From Alcaligenaceae bacterium (GTDB taxonomy: Bacteria; Pseudomonadota; Gammaproteobacteria; Burkholderiales; Burkholderiaceae_B), in assembly GCA_013416455.1 (NCBI GenBank), contig JACCES010000001.1:558001-622000 (forward strand): 64,000 bases of DNA, written 5' to 3'. Positions 24,255-32,587 of this stretch are shown one piece after another; the first letter of the stretch is position 1, and each line of letters opens with the position of its first letter. Below the pieces are notes generated by a model. It did no database searches, had not been told where the DNA came from, and was given only the letters and a program-made list of their open reading frames with translations. The position numbers and the translations under genes were made by a program.

Positions 24255-25625
24255 GATCAGCGTGGCGCTCGCCGGAGAACGGTTCTCGTCTATGGACCCC
24301 AGAGCGATCAGGGCACGCTCGAGCGCGTCCCGATCGGCACAGGACCCCAGGCTGATGCGATAGCCGCTGGTGGCCGAGCTGCCGTCGGCGGCAACGGCGA
24401 AATGCGCCGCCGGGGACACCTTGACGCCCCGGCGCAGCGCCTGAATGGCGAAATTGTCCGCCGTCGCCCGGGTACGGCAGTCCACCCAGGCGTGGTAGGC
24501 ATGCTTGTCGACAGCGCGGATGTTGGGCAGATACTGCCGCGCCAGTTCGTAGCGCAGCGAGGCCTCGGCGCGATGCGCCGCCGCAAACTGCCCGATGAAG
24601 CCTTCCCTGAGCATGTTCTCGGCCAGCTTGGAATAGAGATGCGGCCCCGTCCATTGCATGCTGACCAGGCCTTCCAGGAAGGCCTGCTGAAGCTGGGCGG
24701 GCACGATCGCGTAGCCCAGCCTGAAGCCGGACGCCACACATTTGGAATAGCCCGTGAGCAGAATGGCCCGGTCGGGTATGAAGGAAGCGACCGGCGGATG
24801 GAGCTCGCCGGCAATCGGCATGTTGACGCCGTCCTCGACGAGATAGGCGTCATACTTCCGGCACAGCCTGGCAACGGCGCGCCGGCGTTCGAGCGACATC
24901 GTGGCCGTGGTCGGATTGTGCAGGGTCGGGGTGAGGACCACCACTCTGGCATTGCCCTTCTTCAGCCGCTCTTCAAGATGGTCCGGCAGAATGCCTTCGT
25001 GGTCGAGAGCCACACCCTGGAGCCTGACGTCGCGAAAACCGGCGATGCGCCGGATTCCGGTATAAGTGAGGTCTTCGCAGACGGCCGATTCGCCCGGCTT
25101 GAGCAGGGCAAGAAACGAGGCCAGCAATCCCTGGTGCACACCGGTGGTCAGCAACGGCCTTGCGCCCTTTGCGTCCACCCCGAACGATCGCATCCATTCC
25201 ACCGCCAGCCGGGAATGCGCGTCCGAGGGCGCATAGCTGCCATAGCCGAACAGGCTGTCGTGGACGGCGCTGGCGTTCAAGGTGTCCAAGAGCCTGGAAA
25301 GTTCGCCGGACACCGCCGTCTGGGGCACGACATTCAATGACAGGTCCATGGCTTCGATCTCGTGGCGGGGCGCACTGCGATCCGCCACGAATGTCCCGTT
25401 GCCCACCTGGGCGGTGATCAGGCCCCGGCGCGAGGCAACCGCCATCCCTTTCGTCACCGTTGCAATGGTGACGCTGAACAGCTGGCTCAGTTCGCGGTTC
25501 GTGGGCAGTCTGTCCCCCGGCTTCAGGTCCCCCGCCTCGATCGCGCGCCCGATGGCGTCCGCCAGGGCAATGTACTTGGGCGAGGCATCGGAAGGTATGG
25601 ATGCCGCCCATGATTGCTTCGTCAT
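24252..25625 (-). CDS. MocR-type regulator (GntR winged helix fused to PLP aminotransferase domain)
   Basis: A 457-residue MocR/GabR-type protein. An N-terminal GntR winged helix (about 12-78; GDRLPTNRELSQLFSVTIATV) is joined to a fold-type I aminotransferase domain with the PLP-binding Lys in LTGYSKCVASGFRLGY and NPTTATMSLERR before it. Such proteins use PLP as a sensor of amino acids or amines and seldom act as enzymes. It is divergent from a HisC-like aminotransferase across a 303-bp region rich in TTGTA/TACAA and ACTAGT boxes, which it probably binds. An ACTAGT box also precedes the peptide-importer operon at 27.4 kb, suggesting a small regulon. Confidence 0.92.
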   Translation of the reverse strand: MTKQSWAASIPSDASPKYIALADAIGRAIEAGDLKPGDRLPTNRELSQLFSVTIATVTKGMAVASRRGLITAQVGNGTFVADRSAPRHEIEAMDLSLNVVPQTAVSGELSRLLDTLNASAVHDSLFGYGSYAPSDAHSRLAVEWMRSFGVDAKGARPLLTTGVHQGLLASFLALLKPGESAVCEDLTYTGIRRIAGFRDVRLQGVALDHEGILPDHLEERLKKGNARVVVLTPTLHNPTTATMSLERRRAVARLCRKYDAYLVEDGVNMPIAGELHPPVASFIPDRAILLTGYSKCVASGFRLGYAIVPAQLQQAFLEGLVSMQWTGPHLYSKLAENMLREGFIGQFAAAHRAEASLRYELARQYLPNIRAVDKHAYHAWVDCRTRATADNFAIQALRRGVKVSPAAHFAVAADGSSATSGYRISLGSCADRDALERALIALGSIDENRSPASATLI

Positions 25626-25928
25626 TGGTCTTGGATATCCTGCAAGATGAAGAGGCGCGGGCCCGACACCGCAAGGACGCCCGCCCGGCAGCCGACACAC
25701 CTATAATAAACGCTATTACATTGTAACATCAGACTAGTGCTATAAGAACAGCGCTCAGAAACGTTCTGCAGAGCCCTCTTCAGGCCGCCACCCGGCATCG
25801 GCAGCCTGTGTTGCGAAAGCCACATTTCATTTTCATCTCCTTCACACGGAAATTGTACTAGTTCTATTGAAAATCTTGATCTATTACAATGAACGGGAAG
25901 CGTTATCCCAACTGCAAAGGAGACAAGG
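25626..25928. promoter_or_regulatory. Divergent promoter region of the MocR and HisC-like genes
   Basis: A 303-bp AT-richer stretch with no gene. It contains the 11-bp palindrome TTACATTGTAA (25716-25726), ACTAGTGCTAT (box at 25733-25738), TTGTACTAGTTCTAT (box at 25857-25862) and TTACAAT near 25884. These repeated TTGTA/TACAA and ACTAGT motifs are the best candidates for MocR sites. Confidence 0.5.
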
Positions 25929-27065
25929 ATGAGTCACGCTACCTGCTCGGCTGTAACGCCGAGCAATCAGTCGCTGATAGATGGCGAGGTGTATGTCCCC
26001 GGATTGCCCTCGGAGTATGTCACCCGTAAGTACGGGGTGGCGCCGGAGGACGTCGCGAAGCTGGCATCGGCCGAAAATCCTCACGGTGCTTCGCCGCTGG
26101 CCGTGAAAGCGGTGGCGGAAGCGCAGTCGCGGCTGTCTCTTTACCCGGACTGGACCGCCGCGGCATTGCGGGAAGCCATTGGCGAGAAATATGGCTTCGA
26201 TCCCGAAGGCGTCGTTTGCGGCTCGGGGGAAACCGAAGTGATCTCGATGGTGATCCGCGCATTCGCCGGCCCGGACGAACCCGTCCTGATGCACTCGCCC
26301 TGCTTTCCGCTCTATCGCATCTATTCGAACTGCGAAGGCAGGGCTCCCGTGTTTTCTCCCATGGGCAAGGACTTCGACCCCGACGTCGATCGCTACATCG
26401 ACACAATGCACAAGGTGAAGCCCAGGATCGCGTTCATGACGAACCCGCACAACCCCAGCGGCCGCCTGATGAGCGAAGCCGAGGTCCGCGCGGTGTGCGA
26501 CGCGGCGGGCGGCGACACGCTGCTGGCCCTCGATGAAGCCTATGTGCACTACAGCAGCGCCGAATTCGGCCTGGATCTGCTGCGCGAGTATGACAATCTC
26601 ATCGTCCTGCGCACCATGTCCAAGGCCTTCGGCCTGGCGGGGCTGCGCGTCGGCTTCGGCATTTCCGCCAATCCGGCGCTCATACGCCCCTTGCGCTTGA
26701 TCAAGCCCACCTGGAACATGGGCCAGTTGCAGATAGCCGGCGCCATCGCCGGGATCAACGATGACGAACACGTCGACCGGGCGGTCGCCACCATCCGGGA
26801 AATGCGCCCTTACGTCATGTCGGGCGTCGATGGAATCGACGGGTTCCGGGCAGTGCCGGGATCGGAGGCCAATTTCTTCCTGACCGAGATTCTTGCGCCC
26901 GAGCTCGATTCCACCAAGGTGTTCAACGAGCTCCTGCGGCGCGGCGTCATCGTGAAGGATGGCTCCGACATTCCGCAACTCGGATCACGGTATCTGCGGG
27001 TCGACGTCAATCTCAAGAAGCACATGGATCGCTTCCTGTGGGCCCTCGGGGACATCAGCTACTGA
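25929..27065 (+). CDS. HisC-like PLP-dependent aminotransferase
   Basis: A 378-residue fold-type I aminotransferase of the histidinol-phosphate aminotransferase family. Landmarks are GSGETEVISMVIRAF (PLP phosphate loop), TNPHNPSGRL (substrate and PLP contacts), LALDEAYVHY (Asp/Tyr contacts) and the PLP lysine in TMSKAFGLAGLRVGF. No other histidine genes are near and it is divergent from a MocR regulator, so it more likely transaminates an imported amino acid or amine than serves histidine synthesis. It has a strong AAAGGAG ribosome site. Two hairpins follow the stop. Confidence 0.88.
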   Translation: MSHATCSAVTPSNQSLIDGEVYVPGLPSEYVTRKYGVAPEDVAKLASAENPHGASPLAVKAVAEAQSRLSLYPDWTAAALREAIGEKYGFDPEGVVCGSGETEVISMVIRAFAGPDEPVLMHSPCFPLYRIYSNCEGRAPVFSPMGKDFDPDVDRYIDTMHKVKPRIAFMTNPHNPSGRLMSEAEVRAVCDAAGGDTLLALDEAYVHYSSAEFGLDLLREYDNLIVLRTMSKAFGLAGLRVGFGISANPALIRPLRLIKPTWNMGQLQIAGAIAGINDDEHVDRAVATIREMRPYVMSGVDGIDGFRAVPGSEANFFLTEILAPELDSTKVFNELLRRGVIVKDGSDIPQLGSRYLRVDVNLKKHMDRFLWALGDISY

Positions 27066-27073
27066 CATTGCCT

Positions 27074-27109
27074 GCGGGCCGGCGGGCCATCGCGCCGTCG
27101 CCGGCCCGC
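27074..27109 (+). terminator. Strong GC hairpin after the HisC-like gene
   Basis: An 11-bp perfect stem, GCGGGCCGGCG (27074-27084) with CGCCGGCCCGC (27099-27109), 14-base loop, 8 bp after the stop codon. There is no T-tract; it may protect the 3' end. Confidence 0.55.
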
Positions 27110-27116
27110 GGGCACC

Positions 27117-27208
27117 GCGCAAAAAAGGCCCCCACGCCGCGCCTTCGGCTTGCTGCCCCCAAAAGGGGGCGCTTTTTGCCTTGGGACGGCCCGGCGGCAA
27201 AAAAAATC
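27117..27208 (+). terminator. Burkholderiales-type intergenic repeat with GCCCCC/GGGGGC terminator
   Basis: GCCCCC (27155-27160) AAAA GGGGGC (27165-27170) followed by TTTTT (27173-27177), inside a stretch running from GGCCCCCACGCCGCGC through GCCTTGGGACGGCCCGGCGG. This looks like a repeat I recall as common between genes in Burkholderiales (not checked by search). It should terminate the HisC-like transcript. Confidence 0.7.
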
Positions 27209-27255
27209 GGTGACCCCCTTTCGCAGAATCCTAGGGTTATCTACAATGTCATCGC

Positions 27256-27290
27256 ATTATTGCACTATGCTGAAATGCAATAATACTAGT
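27256..27290. promoter_or_regulatory. 9-bp inverted repeat plus ACTAGT box upstream of the importer operon
   Basis: ATTATTGCA (27256-27264), 11-bp gap, TGCAATAAT (27276-27284), directly abutting ACTAGT (27285-27290), then TTCATAACAATG. The ACTAGTTC core matches the box at 25857 between MocR and the aminotransferase. Confidence 0.5.
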
Positions 27291-27447
27291 TCATAACAAT
27301 GCGGTGGCATTGACCGTACCCGCCGATGAACGATTGATCGAACCGGTGCCTATAGGTACTGGTCGGGTGATTTATAAGGGTCGCCGCTGACAACACCGGT
27401 CTGACGGACGAGCAAACGATCAGGCCGCGACAATTGGGGAGGTGTGC

Positions 27448-29022
27448 ATGAAAAAAGTTCTCCGTTCCTTATCGATGGCCTTGGCCATTGCCGTTGCCGG
27501 CGGCGCCCATAGCGGCGCGCTGGCGAATACCCAGACACTGAAAGTCGTTCCGCAAGCCAATCTGATCGTGCTGGATCCCGTTTGGACGACCGCCTTCGTC
27601 ACGCGCAACCACGGGTTCATGATTTTCGACACCCTGTTCGGAACCGACACAGAAGGGAACATCAAGCCGCAGATGGTGGATACCTGGTCGGAATCCGACG
27701 ACCACAAGCGCTGGACATTCACGCTCCGGGATTCCCTGAAGTTCCACGACGGCGCCCCCGTCACCAGCAAGGACGTGGTGGCTTCGCTGAAGCGCTGGGC
27801 GGCGCGCGACACGGTCGGCCGCCTGCTGGCCGCCAGCATCGATTCCTGGGAAACCCCCGACGACAAGACGTTCGTCATCAACCTGAGCAAGCCCTACGGC
27901 ATCATGCTGGATGCGCTGGGCAAGCCGACCAACCTCGTGCCCTTCATCATGCCGGCGCGCCTGGCGGAAACCTCGCCGAACGAACAGGTCAAGGAAATGA
28001 TCGGTTCAGGCCCTTACCGCTTCGTGGCCGATCAGTACCGGCCGGGCGAACGGGTGCTGTATGAAAAATTCGCCGACTATGTGCCGCGATCCGAGCCGGC
28101 CAGCGGCACCGCCGGCGGCAAGCAGGTTTTCGTCGACCGCGTCGAATGGGTGATCCTGCGCGACCCGCAAACTCAGATGAACGCCCTGGTCGGCGGTGAA
28201 GTGGACATCATCGAGCAGCCCACATTCGAGCAGTATCCGGCGTTGCGCAAGGCCGAAGGGGTGAAGCTGGTCAACACGGTGCCCGACGGCCGCCAGTTCT
28301 ACATCCGGATCAACCATCTTCACCCCCCGTTCGACAACCAGAAAGTGCGTCAGGCGGCCCTGGTCGCGCTCGGTCAGGAAGAACACATGAAGACCCAGGT
28401 CGGCGACCCGGAGATGTACCGCTTCTGCAAGAGCCTGTTCCCCTGCGATACCCCCTATTCCAGCGACAACACCTCGTTCTATACCGGCAAGGCCGACCCG
28501 GCGCGCGCCAAGGAATTGCTGGCGGAAGCCGGCTACAAGGGCGAACCGGTCGTGATGCTGCGGGCCACCGACCTGGCCATGGTGGCCAAGCTGCCGCTGG
28601 TGAGCAAGCAGCAGCTCGAAGCCGCGGGCTTCAAGGTCGACATGCAGCAGTCCGATTGGGCGACCGTCGTGACCCGGCGCGCAAAGAAGGAACCGCTCGC
28701 GCAAGGCGGATGGAGCACTTTCCACACCGCGGGCGACAGCGACCCCAACCCGCTGGCGCGTCCGGCCCTGAACGCCGCGGGCGAAAACGGCTGGTTCGGC
28801 TGGCAGGACGACCCCGAACTCGAAGCGCTGAAAGTCAAGTTCGTCGAGGCCACCACCCTCGAAGAACGCCAGAAAGTGGCGGAGCAGATCCAGATCCGCG
28901 CCCTGGAAACGGTCAGCTACATTCCCCTGGGGCAGTTCATCAACCCGGCGGCGGTGCGCACGAACGTGGACGGTGTGCTGTCCGCCGGCGGGCAGGTGTA
29001 CTGGAACATCCGCAAAAACTGA
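27448..29022 (+). CDS. ABC transporter substrate-binding protein, dipeptide/SBP_bac_5 family
   Basis: A 524-residue periplasmic binding protein of the peptide/nickel/opine class. The signal peptide (KKVLRSLSMALAIAVAGG, ending GALA near residue 26) has no lipobox. Family features include PQMVDTWSESDDHKRWTFTLRDSLKFHDGAPVTSKDV (read in two halves) near 70-105 and the late AGYKGEPVVML region. ATG 27448 follows GGGGAGG; a GTG two codons earlier is not preferred. It is the first gene of a five-to-six-gene operon, followed by a CCATAGGGA/TCCCTATGG hairpin that probably keeps receptor mRNA in excess over permease mRNA. Confidence 0.93.
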   Translation: MKKVLRSLSMALAIAVAGGAHSGALANTQTLKVVPQANLIVLDPVWTTAFVTRNHGFMIFDTLFGTDTEGNIKPQMVDTWSESDDHKRWTFTLRDSLKFHDGAPVTSKDVVASLKRWAARDTVGRLLAASIDSWETPDDKTFVINLSKPYGIMLDALGKPTNLVPFIMPARLAETSPNEQVKEMIGSGPYRFVADQYRPGERVLYEKFADYVPRSEPASGTAGGKQVFVDRVEWVILRDPQTQMNALVGGEVDIIEQPTFEQYPALRKAEGVKLVNTVPDGRQFYIRINHLHPPFDNQKVRQAALVALGQEEHMKTQVGDPEMYRFCKSLFPCDTPYSSDNTSFYTGKADPARAKELLAEAGYKGEPVVMLRATDLAMVAKLPLVSKQQLEAAGFKVDMQQSDWATVVTRRAKKEPLAQGGWSTFHTAGDSDPNPLARPALNAAGENGWFGWQDDPELEALKVKFVEATTLEERQKVAEQIQIRALETVSYIPLGQFINPAAVRTNVDGVLSAGGQVYWNIRKN

Positions 29023-29046
29023 CCGCCCGCCGCTCTTCCGATCGTG

Positions 29047-29080
29047 CCGGCCATAGGGACTCCGCCTTCCCTATGGCGGC
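29047..29080 (+). terminator. Attenuating hairpin between receptor and permease genes
   Basis: CCATAGGGA (29051-29059) pairs with TCCCTATGG (29068-29076), with GCC/GGC extensions, in the 97-bp gap after the receptor gene. There is no T-tract, so partial termination or mRNA protection is likely. Confidence 0.5.
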
Positions 29081-29119
29081 CGATCCGCCCTCACCGTCCA
29101 TCCCCTTAGGAGCGCCCGA

Positions 29120-30067
29120 ATGCTGAGGTTCGCGTTGCAACGCATTCTCGCAACGATACCCGTACTGCTGATCGTCGCCGTCATCGTATTCATGATTCTC
29201 CATCTGAGTCCCGGAGACCCGGCGGCCATCATCGCCGGCGACAATGCGACCAGCAGCGACCTTGAACAGATTCGTCAATCGCTGGGGCTGGACAAGACCT
29301 TGATCGAGCAGTTCGCGATCTGGCTGACCAACGTCGTGCAGGGCGATCTGGGCTATTCCTTCTTCCAGCGCAGGCCGGTCACCGAACTCATCTACCAGCG
29401 GCTGGAACCGACGGCCAGCCTGGCACTCGGCACTCTGGCGCTGGCGGTCCTGATCGCCGTCCCGCTCGGCACGATCTGCGGATGGCGCCTCGGCGGCTGG
29501 CTCGACCGCTTCCTGACCTGTTTCTCCGTCGCGGGGTTCACGCTGCCCGTCTTCGTGACCGCATACATACTCATCTATTTTTTCTCCGTGAAGCTGGGGT
29601 GGTTTCCCATCCAGGGCTATCACCGCCTGGAAGGCTGGGATGACGTCGTTCCATGGGCGAGCCGCCTGCTCCTGCCCTGGCTGGCGCTGGGCATGATCTA
29701 CGTGGCGCTGATCGCCCGCATCACCAGGGCGAGCGTATCGGAAGCCCTGACGGAGGACTTCGTGAGAACCGCCAGGTCCAAAGGCCTGGACGAATCCGAA
29801 GTCCTGATACGCCATGCGCTGCCCAATGCCGCCGTCCCCATCGTGACGGTCATCGGGATCGGCTTCGCCTCGCTCATCGGCGGCGTGGTCGTCACCGAAA
29901 CGGTCTTCGCGATTCCAGGGCTGGGTTCCCTGACCGTCGATGCGGTGCTCAACCGCGACTTTCCCGTTGTCCAGGGCCTGGTCCTGTTCTTCGGATTCGC
30001 CTATGTATTCATCAACCTGCTGGTGGATCTCAGCTACATTTTCTTCGACCCACGGATACGTTATTGA
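29120..30067 (+). CDS. ABC transporter permease, DppB type
   Basis: A 315-residue inner-membrane permease. It starts with a membrane helix (RFALQRILATIPVLLIVAVIVF), has the characteristic periplasmic GDPAAIIAG segment, and carries the cytoplasmic EAA-type loop VSEALTEDFVRTARSKGLDESEVLIRHALPNA (two pieces, about 208-240) that contacts the ATPase. About six membrane segments are visible. Its stop overlaps the next ATG (ATGA at 30064-30067 region). Confidence 0.95.
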   Translation: MLRFALQRILATIPVLLIVAVIVFMILHLSPGDPAAIIAGDNATSSDLEQIRQSLGLDKTLIEQFAIWLTNVVQGDLGYSFFQRRPVTELIYQRLEPTASLALGTLALAVLIAVPLGTICGWRLGGWLDRFLTCFSVAGFTLPVFVTAYILIYFFSVKLGWFPIQGYHRLEGWDDVVPWASRLLLPWLALGMIYVALIARITRASVSEALTEDFVRTARSKGLDESEVLIRHALPNAAVPIVTVIGIGFASLIGGVVVTETVFAIPGLGSLTVDAVLNRDFPVVQGLVLFFGFAYVFINLLVDLSYIFFDPRIRY

Positions 30068-30942
30068 TGAAGAGCTTTCAACGCCTGTGGCGCAACCTTG
30101 CCTTCCGGATCGGCATCGTCACGCTTGCCGTCCTGATCGCGGTGGCGGTCGGCGCGCCGTATCTCGGAACGGTCGATCCCGCTGTCCTGGACTACAACCT
30201 CATCAACCGGCCGGTGGGCGAACGGGTCGACTTCAGCATCCCCGGCCAGGAGCCCGTCGCCCATATTCTGTGGATGGGGTCCGATGCCTACGGCAGGGAT
30301 ATCTACAGCAGGGTCATCTACGGTACACGGGTATCCTTGCTGGTGGCGCTGTTCGCGGCCGCGATATCGATGACCGCCGGCGTTTTCCTGGGCGTGGTGT
30401 CGGGCTTCTTCCGGCGCCTGGATTCGGTCATCATGCGGCTCATGGACGGCCTGATGGCCTTTCCCCCCATCCTGCTTGCGATCGCGCTGGTCGCCGCCCT
30501 GGGCGCACAGCTGTGGACGGTCGTCGTCGCCATCTCCATACCCGAAGTGCCGCGCGTGGTGCGCCTGATGCGCTCGCTGGTCCTGACGCTGCGGGAAGAA
30601 CCCTTCGTCGAGGCGGCCGTGGCCCTGGCAACGCCGACCCCCACGATTCTGTGGCGCCATATCGTTCCCAACGCCTTTGCGCCGCTGATCGTGCAAGGCA
30701 CGTTCATAGCGGCCTCCGCCGTGCTGACCGAGGCGATACTCAGCTTTCTCGGCCTGGGCCTGCCGCCGGACATCCCCACCTGGGGGAACATCATGGCCGA
30801 GGGCCGCGTCCAGTTCAGCCAGTACCCCGGCAACGTCCTGTTCCCGGCGCTGTTCCTCGTCCCGACCATCCTGGCCATCAACCTGCTGGGCGACGGCATG
30901 CGTGATGTACTGGATCCGAAGTTCTCAAAGAAGGTCTCATGA
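30067..30942 (+). CDS. ABC transporter permease, DppC type
   Basis: A 291-residue permease partner. It has an N-terminal membrane helix (FRIGIVTLAVLIAVAVGAPYLG), the WMGSDAYGRDIYSRVIYGTR block typical of DppC/OppC, and an EAA-type loop (EEPFVEAAVALATPTPTILWRHIVPNAF). The start ATG overlaps the DppB stop; a longer upstream frame lies inside dppB and is not used. Its stop overlaps the ATPase start by four bases. Confidence 0.95.
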   Translation: MKSFQRLWRNLAFRIGIVTLAVLIAVAVGAPYLGTVDPAVLDYNLINRPVGERVDFSIPGQEPVAHILWMGSDAYGRDIYSRVIYGTRVSLLVALFAAAISMTAGVFLGVVSGFFRRLDSVIMRLMDGLMAFPPILLAIALVAALGAQLWTVVVAISIPEVPRVVRLMRSLVLTLREEPFVEAAVALATPTPTILWRHIVPNAFAPLIVQGTFIAASAVLTEAILSFLGLGLPPDIPTWGNIMAEGRVQFSQYPGNVLFPALFLVPTILAINLLGDGMRDVLDPKFSKKVS

Positions 30943-32558
30943 ACGTCGACAGCAAAGACTGCACATTGGAGATCAATGGCCTGTCGGTGGCCCTGCCCCA
31001 GGGGGCGGACCGGCGGCTTGCGATACAGGATCTGAGCATACGCCTGGCCAAGGGCTATACGCTGTGCGTGGTGGGGGAATCCGGTTCGGGGAAATCCGTG
31101 ACGGCGACGGCCATCATGGGCCTGCTGCCCAAAGAACTCGCCATCCAGGCGGGCGACATCCTGCTGCGGGGCGAATCCATCGTGAGCGCGAGCCCGACGC
31201 GTCTGAAGCAGCTGCGGGCGAAGGTCATGGGCATGGTCTTCCAGGAACCCATGACGGCGCTGAACCCGGTGATGTCCTGCGGCGACCAGCTCGACGAACT
31301 GCTGCGCAAGCACACCGACTGGTCCAAGGCGAAGCGGTACGAGACGATACTCGCCATGATGGAGCAGGTCCGCCTGCCCGATCCGCCAAGAATCATGCGC
31401 AGCTATCCGCATCAATTGTCCGGGGGGCAGCGCCAGCGCATCGTCATTGCAATGGCCATGATATTGCGCCCCGAGCTTCTGATATGCGATGAGCCCACCA
31501 CCGCGCTCGATGTCACCACCCAGAAGGAAATCCTGCGCCTCATCGCCGAACTGAAGGAAAAGCACAATGTCGCCGTGCTGTTCATCACCCATGACATGGG
31601 CGTCGTTGCGGAAATCGCCGACCATATTCTGGTGATGCGCCACGGCGAAAGCGTCGAGTACGGCACCCGGGACGAAATCCTGAAGGCGCCACAGCACGAA
31701 TACACCAGGCAACTGCTGGCCGCGGTGCCGTCGATGCAGCCCCCGGCACGCCGGGACATCGACCGGAGCCGGACGGTTCTGCGGGGCGTCTCCGTTTCCA
31801 AGACCTATGCATCCCGCACATGGACGGGCAAAAGGTCCATCGTGCACGCCTTGAAGGATTCGGACCTGCGCGTCCACCCTGGGGAAACGGTCGGCATCGT
31901 CGGCGAGTCGGGTTCCGGCAAGTCCACCTTTGCCCGCTGCCTCGTGCGCCTCATCGATCCCACCGGCGGCCAGGTGCTATGGACGAGCGACACCGCCGAA
32001 GTGGATGTGTCATTCAAGAGCCAGCGGCAGATCCGGCCCTACCGCAATGGCGTGCAGATCGTCTTCCAGGACCCGAACCGTTCCCTGAATCCCCGGCTGA
32101 AGGTCGGCGATGCGCTCATCGAAGGCGCGGTGAACTTCGGCATGTCCCCCTCCGAAGCCACGTCGCTGGCCAGAGAACTGCTGAAGAAAGTCCAGCTGCC
32201 CGTCGAGTCGCTTTCGCGCTATCCGAGCCAGTTTTCCGGCGGCCAGAGACAGCGGCTGGCCATAGCGCGAGCCCTGGCCTGCAAACCGAAAGTGCTGGTG
32301 GCCGATGAGGCGGTCAGCGCGCTGGACGTGAGCGTCCAGGCCCAGATCATGCGGCTGCTGCGGGAAATCCAGAGCGATCTGGGGCTGAGCATCCTGTTCA
32401 TCACGCACGATCTGCGCGTTGCGGCGCAACTGTGCGACCGCGTCATCGTCATGCACCGCGGCGAGATCGTCGAAGAGGGCCATACGGACGAGCTTTATGC
32501 GAATCCGCTGCATGATTACACACGGAAACTGCTCGAAGCGGCTCCCGTCATCGATTGA
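30939..32558 (+). CDS. Double ATP-binding subunit of the peptide-type importer (DppD-DppF fusion)
   Basis: A 539-residue protein with two complete ABC domains, like GsiA. Domain 1 has Walker A GESGSGKS (about 47-54), signature LSGGQRQR and Walker B LLICDEPTTALD. Domain 2 has Walker A GESGSGKS (about 320), signature FSGGQRQR and Walker B VLVADEAVSALD. Both have the family's FITHD switch histidine. One gene therefore supplies both ATPases of the importer. It overlaps the DppC gene by ATGA and ends 29 bp before the M81 gene. Confidence 0.95.
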   Translation: MNVDSKDCTLEINGLSVALPQGADRRLAIQDLSIRLAKGYTLCVVGESGSGKSVTATAIMGLLPKELAIQAGDILLRGESIVSASPTRLKQLRAKVMGMVFQEPMTALNPVMSCGDQLDELLRKHTDWSKAKRYETILAMMEQVRLPDPPRIMRSYPHQLSGGQRQRIVIAMAMILRPELLICDEPTTALDVTTQKEILRLIAELKEKHNVAVLFITHDMGVVAEIADHILVMRHGESVEYGTRDEILKAPQHEYTRQLLAAVPSMQPPARRDIDRSRTVLRGVSVSKTYASRTWTGKRSIVHALKDSDLRVHPGETVGIVGESGSGKSTFARCLVRLIDPTGGQVLWTSDTAEVDVSFKSQRQIRPYRNGVQIVFQDPNRSLNPRLKVGDALIEGAVNFGMSPSEATSLARELLKKVQLPVESLSRYPSQFSGGQRQRLAIARALACKPKVLVADEAVSALDVSVQAQIMRLLREIQSDLGLSILFITHDLRVAAQLCDRVIVMHRGEIVEEGHTDELYANPLHDYTRKLLEAAPVID

Positions 32559-32587
32559 TCTTCTCTGATTGTTTATTGGGAATCCTT

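Larger units (their letters stand above)
27066..27447. other. 382-bp intergenic region with terminators and an operator-like block
   Basis: No gene is seen. It holds two hairpins (27074-27109 and 27155-27177), then an AT-rich block (about 27236-27305) with a 9-bp inverted repeat and an ACTAGT box, followed by the leader of the transporter operon. Confidence 0.6.

Noticed and set aside
25929-27065. HisC-like gene as a histidine biosynthesis gene
   Set aside because: No other his genes are nearby and it is divergent from a MocR regulator, so a catabolic or amine-related role is more likely.
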